The position numbers and the translations under genes were made by a program. Below the pieces are notes generated by a model. That model searched no databases. It saw only the letters and a list, made by a program, of their open reading frames with translations, and was not told where the DNA came from. A stretch of 23,144 bases of DNA, from positions 1 through 23,144 of the forward strand of contig JAWLES010000020.1 of the NCBI GenBank assembly GCA_041685935.1, in the 5' to 3' direction. Below are positions 7,752-14,704 of this stretch, one piece after another (position 1 is the first letter of the stretch; each line of letters opens with the position of its first letter). This stretch comes from JAIPEK01 sp041685935 (GTDB taxonomy: Bacteria > Desulfobacterota > Desulfobacteria > Desulfobacterales > Desulfobacteraceae).

Positions 7752-8656
7752 CATCGGTTCTCCAGCGTACAATGATCGCAGGGACTCCGCTGCTTCTTGC
7801 CACGGTTGGAGAAGTAATCTGCGAACGCTCCGGAATTCTCAACCTGGGAATCGAGGGAGTTATGTCGGTGGGTGCCGTGGTCGCCTTCATTGTAACCATT
7901 GTAACCGGCCAGCCGTGGCTCGGGGTGGCAGCGGCCCTGTGCGCAGGCATGCTTATCTCCGTAATCCATGCATTCGCCTCTGTCACCCTCCAGGCCAATC
8001 AGGTGGTTTCCGGGCTTGCGCTGACCATGCTTGGTCTCGGTCTTTCAGGGATGCTCGGCAAGCCGTACATCGGCAAACCCCTTGACATCAAAATGGAAGC
8101 CCTTTCAATTCCCTTTCTGTCGGACATTCCCTTTGCCGGACAGATCCTTTTCAGGCAGAGCCCGTTTTTCTACCTGGCGATTTTCCTGGCCCTTGCAGCA
8201 TGGTTTCTCCTCGAAAGAACGCTGCTCGGGATCAAAATCAAATCCACCGGAGAAAATCCGAGCGCAACAGAAACCCACGGAGTCAATGTATATGCAATCC
8301 GGTACATGAGCGTCATCATCGGAGGAGGTTTTTCCGCACTTGCAGGCGCCCATCTGTCGATTTCCTACAGCAGGTCATGGATTGAAGGCATGACCGCCGG
8401 AAGGGGGTGGATAGCAATCGCACTTACCATATTCGCCCTATGGAATCCGGGAAGGGCCATATGGGCCTCTTTTCTCTTCGGCGGAATATTTGTACTCCAG
8501 TATCTTCTGCAGCCCCTGGGCATCTCACCGAATCTTCTTTCCATGTTTCCTTATGCAGCCACACTTGTTATACTGGTTCTGATAAGCCTTAAGGATCCGA
8601 GAAAACTTAACGCCCCTGCCAAACTCGCAGAGCCTTACAAAAGGGGGGAAAGGTGA
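7736..8656 (+). CDS. ABC transporter permease, BMP-type importer, subunit 2
   Basis: A 306-residue polytopic permease starting MEDIIASVLQRTMIAGTPLLL. The same frame is open far upstream (to about 7064), but that upstream part is Arg/His-rich antithetical translation of the first permease; ATG 7736, with AAGGA seven bases upstream, is the start. Family signs are NLGIEGVMSVGAVVAFI near residue 40, NQVVSGLALTMLGLGLSG, and the ATPase-contact loop IKSTGENPSATETHGVN. It is the shorter YufQ/NupC-like partner of the first permease, and the 16-base overlap with that gene suggests translational coupling. Substrate is presumably a nucleoside or purine as for the binding protein. Confidence 0.92.
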   Translation: MEDIIASVLQRTMIAGTPLLLATVGEVICERSGILNLGIEGVMSVGAVVAFIVTIVTGQPWLGVAAALCAGMLISVIHAFASVTLQANQVVSGLALTMLGLGLSGMLGKPYIGKPLDIKMEALSIPFLSDIPFAGQILFRQSPFFYLAIFLALAAWFLLERTLLGIKIKSTGENPSATETHGVNVYAIRYMSVIIGGGFSALAGAHLSISYSRSWIEGMTAGRGWIAIALTIFALWNPGRAIWASFLFGGIFVLQYLLQPLGISPNLLSMFPYAATLVILVLISLKDPRKLNAPAKLAEPYKRGER

Positions 8657-8666
8657 TACACTGAAG

Positions 8667-10238
8667 ATGAGTGCGAAAACAAGAAATTCAAGGATCTGCA
8701 TCTTTTTGCTCCTCCTGGCCTCCATGTTGTCTGCAGGCCCTGATACCGCCCGTGCCATATCCATCAAAGAGGAAAAAGAGCTTTCCGAAAAATACATGGA
8801 GATGATCCGGAAAAACCAGACCCTTATCAAGGACCCCATTGTCTGCAACCTGGTGGAATCCGTGGGAAGGGAAATCCTGGCCGAGGTACCGCCCTCCCCG
8901 TTCAATTTTTCATTCTACGCTGTGGACAATGACAGTTTCAACGCCTTTGCCGCACCCGGAGCCAACATATTCCTGAACCGGGAACTTATCGTCAGCCTGG
9001 ACACGGTTGACGAACTTGCCGGGATCATCGGCCATGAAATAGCACATGCCTCACTGAGGCACATCTCACAGATAATTGACAAAAGCAAAATCGTCAACCT
9101 CGGCTCCCTTGCCGGAATCATTGCTGGCGCCCTCATCGGAGGGGCCGGCGGAGAGGCTGACATCGGCCAGGCAGTAATAGCAGGCTCCATGGCAGCCGGA
9201 CAGACCGCGATTCTCTCCTATTCCAGAGAGCATGAAAAAGAGGCGGACCAGCTCGGGTTCAACTACCTGTCCCATACCGGATTCTCCCCGGAAGGCCTTC
9301 TCACCGGCCTTGAAAAAATACGGGCAAGGGATTACTACGGCACCGAAGACATACCGGACTACTTCAAAACCCACCCTGGTGTTCGAAAAAGGATTTCGTT
9401 TCTCGAGTCTCTTTTGAAATCAAGGCCTGCCGGCTCCGGTCTTCCGGAAAAGGATTCATACCGGTTCGACATGGTAAAGGCGCGCCTCACGGGTCTGTAC
9501 GACAAACCAGACCAGGCAGTGGAACAGTTCACCAACCTTCTGAACACCCACCCTGACACCGTTGCCTTTCATTACGGCCTGGCACTTGCACTTGCAAGGC
9601 AGAGCAGGATTGAAAAGGCCCTTGAAAGTCTCCGCAGCGCACTTGAAATAAATGCCTTCGATCCAATGCTGCTCCTGGAAAGCGGACGGCTTACCCTGCT
9701 CAACTCGGATGCACAGAACGCTGCTGATATCCTTGAAGGGATAAAAGATGACCCCATGGTCGGGCTTATGGCCACCTACCATCTGGGCAGGGCCGAAATC
9801 GAGCTCGGAAGGCTTACCAGGGCGGAACAGCACCTTGACAGGGTGATACGAAAGCTGCCTGACTTCTACCCCAAAGCCCATTACCACCGGGCGCGTATCC
9901 ATTCGGAAAAAGGGGAGAACACCCTTTCCCACTATCACCTGGGTGTCTATTACACAAAAATCGATAACATGGAAAACGCACGGTTCCATCTGAAAAAGGC
10001 GCTTTCCGGCCGGCTGGATGGAAATTTCAAAAAAAAGGCAAAAGAGCTTTTACAAGAGGCGGAAGAGACAGAAGAGACAAAAGCCCGTTCCGGGAAAAGG
10101 GGGCCGGGAAAAAAGTTTTCAGGAAAGAGAGAGAATTCTTTTCACGGGCCTGCAGGTTTTTTCAGTAAATACCCAGATCACAGCCTGCAGCAAGAGTCTG
10201 GCCCATTTCAAAACACCGGTCAAGGATATCATCCCTGA
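8667..10238 (+). CDS. Periplasmic M48-family zinc metalloprotease with TPR domain (BepA-like)
   Basis: A 523-residue exported protein. Residues 1-30 form a Sec signal peptide ending in an AxA-type site (TARA before ISI). The peptidase domain carries the zinc motif HEIAH at 123-127 and the third ligand in SREHEKEAD (Glu190). Residues about 285-455 form several TPR units (for example TVAFHYGLALALARQSRIEKAL). This layout matches BepA/YfgC, which degrades or helps fold stalled outer-membrane proteins. The last 50 or so residues are Lys/Arg/Glu-rich, low in complexity, and the final 26 codons overlap the opposite-strand flavodoxin gene, so the true C-terminus may be a late drift of the stop codon. 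The gene begins 10 bases after the second permease and is probably in its operon, with a poorly placed ribosome-binding site (AAAGG, 13 bases away). Confidence 0.92.
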   Translation: MSAKTRNSRICIFLLLLASMLSAGPDTARAISIKEEKELSEKYMEMIRKNQTLIKDPIVCNLVESVGREILAEVPPSPFNFSFYAVDNDSFNAFAAPGANIFLNRELIVSLDTVDELAGIIGHEIAHASLRHISQIIDKSKIVNLGSLAGIIAGALIGGAGGEADIGQAVIAGSMAAGQTAILSYSREHEKEADQLGFNYLSHTGFSPEGLLTGLEKIRARDYYGTEDIPDYFKTHPGVRKRISFLESLLKSRPAGSGLPEKDSYRFDMVKARLTGLYDKPDQAVEQFTNLLNTHPDTVAFHYGLALALARQSRIEKALESLRSALEINAFDPMLLLESGRLTLLNSDAQNAADILEGIKDDPMVGLMATYHLGRAEIELGRLTRAEQHLDRVIRKLPDFYPKAHYHRARIHSEKGENTLSHYHLGVYYTKIDNMENARFHLKKALSGRLDGNFKKKAKELLQEAEETEETKARSGKRGPGKKFSGKRENSFHGPAGFFSKYPDHSLQQESGPFQNTGQGYHP

Positions 10239-10623
10239 TCGGCCCCCTGCAGATAACTGTTTCGTAGACTTTTTTAAAGGGAAATCCCTTCAGAATGCGT
10301 TCCATCTGGACTTCGGTGTTTCTTCCGTCGTTTCCCGCACTGATGAACAGGGCATATGGTTTTCTGAACTCGTTGACATTCGCGGCTGCAACTTCATAAG
10401 TCCGGTCGAAAAAATCCTTGATCATTCCGGCCATATACCCGAAATATTCAGGCGAACCCAAAATAATGCCGTCGCATAGCCTGAGGTCTTCGAGTGTGGT
10501 TTCTCCGGCGGCTTTCAGGACCGCGCTTCCGGTGTCTGTGTCCCCTGCCCCGGCAGCAGCGGATTCAGCCATCCTTCTGGTATTACCGCCCTGGGAGTGA
10601 TAAGTTACCAGGATTACAGCCAT
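10162..10623 (-). CDS. Flavodoxin-like / NADPH-dependent FMN reductase-family protein
   Basis: A 153-residue flavodoxin-fold protein. The FMN phosphate-binding loop is visible at the N-terminus (LVTYHSQGGNTRRMAES, residues 5-21), followed by CDGIILGSPEYFGYMAGMIKDFFDR (about 49-73), the loop that flanks the isoalloxazine ring in WrbA/flavodoxin-fold proteins, and ALFISAGNDGRN near 91-102. It likely binds FMN and acts in one- or two-electron transfer in the cytoplasm; the partner is unknown. The start ATG lies nine bases after the stop of the EF-G gene with GGGAGA upstream, so the two are co-transcribed. Its 3' end overlaps the convergent protease gene by 77 bases. It could equally be described as a multimeric flavodoxin. 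Confidence 0.88.
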   Translation of the reverse strand: MAVILVTYHSQGGNTRRMAESAAAGAGDTDTGSAVLKAAGETTLEDLRLCDGIILGSPEYFGYMAGMIKDFFDRTYEVAAANVNEFRKPYALFISAGNDGRNTEVQMERILKGFPFKKVYETVICRGPIRDDILDRCFEMGQTLAAGCDLGIY

Positions 10624-10632
10624 ATCTTCTCC

Positions 10633-12669
10633 CTATTGTACCTTGTCAAAGTGGGAGAACTGCATGGTGAAGGTACCTCTTCCCTGGGTGGCGGATCTCA
10701 GGACGGTTGAATATCCGAACATGTTGGAGAGCGGGGCTGTCGCCTTTATGATCTGGGTGTCCCCCCTGGCGTCCACGGATTCCACCTGGCCGCCCCTGGC
10801 GTTAAGATCGCCTATGGCATCGCCCATGAACGCTTCAGGCACAAAAAGCTCAACCGTCATCACAGGCTCGAGCAGGTAAACCGACGCCTTCTCGAGAGCA
10901 TTCCGGCAGGCAATGGAGGCGCATACCGTACAGGCAAGCTCGGAAGTTTTGTTTTCATCCAGTGTGATTCCTTCAAAAACGACTTCCGTATCCACAATGG
11001 GATATCCTCTGTAATATCCGCTTTCAAGGGTATCCCTCGCCCCCTTTTCCACCGCCTGCACAAAATGATCAGGCACGCTGCCCGGATCGACCCTGGATCT
11101 GAATCTGACGCCTTCTCCCCTTTCCAGCGGAGAAAGGCTCATGCGGATATCCGCATAATGCTCTTTGCCGGAAATCTCTTTTTCAAAAACAGCCTGCCCC
11201 CTTGCAGCAGAGCCGATGGCCTCTCTGTACACAACCTGCGGGTTGCCCACATTTACGTTGGTCTTGAACTCCTTGAGCATCCTGCTGACGATGATTTCCA
11301 GATGCAGTTCCCCCATTCCGGAAAGAAGTGTCTGACCGGTTTCTTCATCCTTGTTTACCTTTAGGGTCGGGTCCTCCACCAGGAATTTTTCCAGCACCTC
11401 ATCCAGCTTTTCCTGATCATCATGGGTCTTGGGCTCCACAGCTATGGAGATCACAGGGTCCTCGTATTCCATCCGGTCCAGCAGCACCGGATGATCTTTG
11501 GCGCACAGGGTTTCGCCCGTGGAAGACTGTTTCAGACCCACTATCCCGACTATATCTCCGGCATATGCTGAATCAAGCCTCTCCCTCTTTTTAGCGTGCA
11601 TTCGGAGAATACGTGAGAGTTTTTCGTTCTTTCCAAGAAAGGAATTGTAAACGTCACTTCCCGCATCAATGCGGCCGCTGTAGAGCCTGGCGAACGAGAG
11701 TTTCCTGCCCTCTATCATGGAAACCTTGAAAATAAGGGCGGAAAGCGGTCCCTTTCGGTCTGCGGGGCATTCGATGGTTTCACCGGTCTCCGGATGTACC
11801 CCCTGGACCGGTTTTACCTCCACCGGACTGGGAAGATAAAGATTAATTGCGTCAAGAAGGGGCTGGATACCCTTGTTTTTCAATGCACTCCCGCACAGTA
11901 CCGGCACATATTTTTCCGAAACCGTCACCCGCCTGATGGCGGCCTTGAGATCGTCCACTGAAATGACATCCTCGGACAGATACTTTTCCATTATGTCGTC
12001 ATCCGCCTCAGCCACCGCCTCAATGAGGTTTTCCCTGTACATATCCGCTTCCTCGGAAAGAGCTGGGTCGATCTCGACTTCCTCGTATGTCGCCCCTAGG
12101 CTTTCATCGTTCCACCGGATCTGTTTTCTTTCAATAAGGTCAATCACGCCTGAGAAGGTGTCCTCCTTGCCCACGGGGAGCTGAAGCACGAGGGGCCTGG
12201 CCTTGAGCCGTGTTTTCATCATCTCGATGGTGTTGAAAAAATCCGCTCCGGTCCTGTCCATCTTGTTGACGAACGCTATCCTCGGCACTGTGTAACGGTC
12301 CGCCTGGCGCCAGACCGTTTCGGACTGGGGCTCGACTCCGCCCACGGCGCAGAACACGCCCACAGCCCCGTCCAGCACCCTGAGCGCACGCTCGACTTCA
12401 ACCGTGAAATCAACATGACCGGGCGTATCAATGATCTGTACGGTTTTTCCCTTCCACTCGCAGTAGGTAACCGCGGAGGTGATGGTAATTCCCCGGTCCT
12501 GTTCATCCTCCATCCAGTCCATGACCGCCTCTCCGTCATGAACTTCTCCGATTTTATGGGATCTTCCTGTATAATAGAGGATACGCTCAGTTACCGTGGT
12601 TTTTCCGGCATCAATATGGGCCATGATGCCGATATTTCTTATATTTTCTATCTTTGTCTGTTTCGCCAT
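10633..12669 (-). CDS. fusA: Elongation factor G paralogue (translational GTPase)
   Basis: A 678-residue EF-G with all five domains: G1 AHIDAGKT (17-24), switch I GEVHDGEAVMDWME with RGITIT, G3 DTPGH (81-85), G4 NKMD near 135, then domain II, the GMGELHLEI stretch of domain III, domain IV, and domain V ending ATQGRGTFTMQFSHF. EF-G moves tRNAs and mRNA through the ribosome, and some paralogues act with RRF in recycling. I start at MAKQTKIENIRN (12669); the 22 upstream codons of open frame do not match the family and would lie before the predicted promoter start. The ribosome-binding site is weak. The gene is not in a str operon (no rpsL, rpsG or tuf beside it), so it may be a second EF-G, as the spd-type pairs of this phylum. 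It is followed after nine bases by the flavodoxin-like gene. Confidence 0.93.
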   Translation of the reverse strand: MAKQTKIENIRNIGIMAHIDAGKTTVTERILYYTGRSHKIGEVHDGEAVMDWMEDEQDRGITITSAVTYCEWKGKTVQIIDTPGHVDFTVEVERALRVLDGAVGVFCAVGGVEPQSETVWRQADRYTVPRIAFVNKMDRTGADFFNTIEMMKTRLKARPLVLQLPVGKEDTFSGVIDLIERKQIRWNDESLGATYEEVEIDPALSEEADMYRENLIEAVAEADDDIMEKYLSEDVISVDDLKAAIRRVTVSEKYVPVLCGSALKNKGIQPLLDAINLYLPSPVEVKPVQGVHPETGETIECPADRKGPLSALIFKVSMIEGRKLSFARLYSGRIDAGSDVYNSFLGKNEKLSRILRMHAKKRERLDSAYAGDIVGIVGLKQSSTGETLCAKDHPVLLDRMEYEDPVISIAVEPKTHDDQEKLDEVLEKFLVEDPTLKVNKDEETGQTLLSGMGELHLEIIVSRMLKEFKTNVNVGNPQVVYREAIGSAARGQAVFEKEISGKEHYADIRMSLSPLERGEGVRFRSRVDPGSVPDHFVQAVEKGARDTLESGYYRGYPIVDTEVVFEGITLDENKTSELACTVCASIACRNALEKASVYLLEPVMTVELFVPEAFMGDAIGDLNARGGQVESVDARGDTQIIKATAPLSNMFGYSTVLRSATQGRGTFTMQFSHFDKVQ

Positions 12670-12734
12670 TTTTCTATGTTCAATCCAATGGTTTATATTC
12701 TGATTGGTTATTTCAAACCGGGGCCGAAAAAACA

Positions 12735-12763
12735 TTGATACAGCATAGCTTTAAAAGTGTCAA
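12735..12763 (-). promoter_or_regulatory. Sigma-70-type promoter of the EF-G/flavodoxin operon
   Basis: On the minus strand a perfect TTGACA (12758-12763) and TATCAA (12735-12740) are spaced by 17 bases. Transcription would start near 12728, giving a leader of about 60 bases before the ATG at 12669. This supports the shorter EF-G start. Confidence 0.6.
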
Positions 12764-12807
12764 GGTCATTGTCCGCGTTTCAGACCTGTTCCGGAATTGA
12801 TTTTTGC

Positions 12808-12836
12808 TTGCCAAACCGGTGAATATCGGATAAAAT
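12808..12836 (+). promoter_or_regulatory. Sigma-70-type promoter of the DUF1992-ddl-purDE-tsaC operon
   Basis: TTGCCA (12808-12813) and TAAAAT (12831-12836) each match five of six consensus bases and are spaced by exactly 17. Transcription would start near 12843, about 39 bases before the first ATG. It is divergent from the EF-G promoter, whose -35 box lies 45 bases away. Confidence 0.6.
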
Positions 12837-12881
12837 TCCACTAATTCTATTTATTGACGTTTTGAGGATGTTACACTGAAA

Positions 12882-13253
12882 ATGATCCCCGGATTTGAGG
12901 CCATTGTAGAGGAAAGAATCAAAAAAGCCCAGAAAAAGGGAGAATTCGACAAACTCGAGGGGCTGCACAAACCCCTTAAGTTTGACGACGCCAAAGTTCC
13001 CGAAGAGCTGAGGCTTGTCCATAAAATTTTAAAAAATGCAGGTTTTCTACCGGCACAAGTGGATCTTCAAAACAGGATTTCACGCACGGAAAGCCTTCTT
13101 GAAACAGTTGATTACGGAGACCCTGAACACACAAGACTTCAGAAAAAACTCAACTATTACCTTAGCAAACTGGACACCATGAGAGGGACGGGCGGTGAAA
13201 AATCCATGCTCCCCCATCTTTACAGGGAAAAACTTTTAAACAAACTGTCATGA
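12882..13253 (+). CDS. DUF1992 (DnaJ-homologue subfamily C member 28-type) small protein
   Basis: A 123-residue soluble protein. The N-terminal 70 residues fit DUF1992: FEAIVEERIKKAQKKGEFDKLEGLHKPL, PEELRLVHKILKNAGFLP, with the conserved Gly-Glu-Phe-Asp-x-Leu core. The C-terminal half (RTESLLETVDYGDPEHTRLQ onward) is helical and charged. The family is widespread but without an established biochemical role; the DnaJ name comes from a eukaryotic fusion, and there is no J domain here. The start ATG has GAGGA 13 bases upstream, longer than usual. It is the first gene behind a good promoter and overlaps the next gene by four bases (ATGA). Confidence 0.85.
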   Translation: MIPGFEAIVEERIKKAQKKGEFDKLEGLHKPLKFDDAKVPEELRLVHKILKNAGFLPAQVDLQNRISRTESLLETVDYGDPEHTRLQKKLNYYLSKLDTMRGTGGEKSMLPHLYREKLLNKLS

Positions 13254-13747
13254 AATTCAGAAAAAAAGACAAAGAAGGCTTATTCAAAGGAATTTTTGCA
13301 GGGTACCTCATTCTGATCCTGCACGTGTTCCTGCTTGCCGGGATCGGATTAACCGTGGTGCTGCTCAAAGGAATGTACGACTACCTGCCGTGGATTCTCG
13401 GCACTGCCGCGGTTCTGGTGGTCATCTTCGCATTTGTATTATACAGGAGAATACGGGCGGGCGCTAGGGATATGAAAAGCGTTCTGGCATCTGAAGAATT
13501 TGCAGACCGGGATATTGAAGTCAATCTGCTTGGCGGGCTTGCCCGTTTCAACATCAGCGGCGGAAGAGATGATCCCTCCCGGCTTCTCGATTCCGGCTCA
13601 GACAGGGTCAGCCGGGCCGGAAACTCCCTTGAATCCTCCGAGACCAGGGCGGAAAGGAAGATTATAGAGCTTGCCACCCTTTATGAAAAAAACCTGATAA
13701 CCCGGGAAGAATTTGATGAAGCCAGACTAAAGGTTCTTCACGGCTGA
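13250..13747 (+). CDS. Two-helix membrane protein with SHOCT-like C-terminus
   Basis: A 165-residue protein not recognised as a named family. Two hydrophobic helices lie at about residues 14-36 (IFAGYLILILHVFLLAGIGL) and 43-64 (LPWILGTAAVLVVIFAFVLY) with short loops, followed by a charged middle region. The last 28 residues (ERKIIELATLYEKNLITREEFDEARLKVL) match the pattern of SHOCT or SHOCT-like motifs, short helical hairpins often found at the C-termini of membrane proteins. The start overlaps the DUF1992 stop in an ATGA, so the two are translationally coupled and may work together. It lies 15 bases upstream of ddl. A possible role is at the cytoplasmic membrane near cell-wall synthesis, but that is guesswork from context. 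Confidence 0.8.
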   Translation: MKFRKKDKEGLFKGIFAGYLILILHVFLLAGIGLTVVLLKGMYDYLPWILGTAAVLVVIFAFVLYRRIRAGARDMKSVLASEEFADRDIEVNLLGGLARFNISGGRDDPSRLLDSGSDRVSRAGNSLESSETRAERKIIELATLYEKNLITREEFDEARLKVLHG

Positions 13748-13762
13748 CAAAAGGATACTTCC

Positions 13763-14701
13763 ATGGCGAAAACAAAACTTGCCCTTCTGTCGGGCGGCGT
13801 ATCTTCGGAGCGCGAGGTGTCTCTGAACAGCGGCAACCAGGTATTTGAGGCACTGAACAAAGACCGGTACGACATCACCCGGTATGACCCCGCAACCGAT
13901 ATCAAGCAGCTTGTAAAAGACGCAAAGGATATCGATGTGGCACTTGTTCTGCTGCATGGACCCTATGGAGAAGACGGAACCGTACAGGGGCTCCTGGATC
14001 TTCTGGGCATCCCCTACCAGGGTGCGGGGGTTTTGGGCAGCGCCGCCGCCATGAACAAGGTCGCATCAAAACGGCTCTACAGGCATGCAGGTATTCCGGT
14101 GCCGGAATATATCGTACTGAATGCCGGGGACCGGGTGGACACTTATGCCTTAACCGAACAGATCGACCTGCCTGTGGTTGTGAAACCGGCCTGCGCCGGG
14201 TCGAGTGTCGGCATGACGATTGTGAAACGCGAATCCGAACTTAAAAAAGCAGTGCACAAGGCTTTCGAGCATGACGACTGTATACTGGTGGAGGCGTATA
14301 TCAAGGGTATGGAGCTGACCTGCGGTGTCATCGGAAACAAAGACGCCAAGGCGCTGCCGGTAATCGAAATCGTTCCCGGGAAGGACCACGAATTCTTTGA
14401 CTATGATGCCAAATATCTTCCCGGTGCAACCGAAGAGATCTGCCCGGCCAGAATCGACCGGCACCTCACCGCGCAGGTGCAGGAGATTGCCGTAAAATCG
14501 CATCACGCCCTTTTCCTTAAAGGTTACAGCCGGACTGACATGCTCCTTTCCAAGGGGAGCCTTTATGTGCTGGAAACCAACACGATTCCCGGAATGACCG
14601 CCACAAGCCTCTATCCGCAGGCTGCAGGAGTGGCGGGATACTCATTTACCACTCTTCTGGACGAACTTATCGATCTTGCAATGGAAAAAACGAAAGGATA
14701 G
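13763..14701 (+). CDS. ddl: D-alanine--D-alanine ligase
   Basis: A 312-residue ATP-grasp ligase that joins two D-alanines with ATP for the peptidoglycan pentapeptide. The N-terminal domain starts LALLSGGVSSEREVSLNSG; the ATP-grasp part shows VVKPACAGSSVGMTIV (about 135-150), the omega-loop-like AKYLPGATEEICPARI (about 213-228), and the metal-binding and catalytic end LETNTIPGMTATSLYPQAA (about 272-290). No Tyr-to-Phe-type swap that would mark a D-Ala-D-Lac ligase could be confirmed by eye. Start ATG has AAGGA eight bases upstream. The gene is not in an mur/fts cluster as is common, but lies between a SHOCT-like membrane protein and the purDE gene, with only three bases before the latter. Confidence 0.95.
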   Translation: MAKTKLALLSGGVSSEREVSLNSGNQVFEALNKDRYDITRYDPATDIKQLVKDAKDIDVALVLLHGPYGEDGTVQGLLDLLGIPYQGAGVLGSAAAMNKVASKRLYRHAGIPVPEYIVLNAGDRVDTYALTEQIDLPVVVKPACAGSSVGMTIVKRESELKKAVHKAFEHDDCILVEAYIKGMELTCGVIGNKDAKALPVIEIVPGKDHEFFDYDAKYLPGATEEICPARIDRHLTAQVQEIAVKSHHALFLKGYSRTDMLLSKGSLYVLETNTIPGMTATSLYPQAAGVAGYSFTTLLDELIDLAMEKTKG

Positions 14702-14704
14702 AGC

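Noticed and set aside
10084..10094. Small CCCG-TTC-CGGG hairpin with a short T-run on the minus strand, as terminator for the flavodoxin gene
   Set aside because: The stem has only four pairs and four T, and lies inside the protease coding region; too weak to call.
12670..12735. Upstream ATG adding 22 residues to EF-G
   Set aside because: The added residues do not resemble EF-G N-termini and the codon lies before the likely transcription start.
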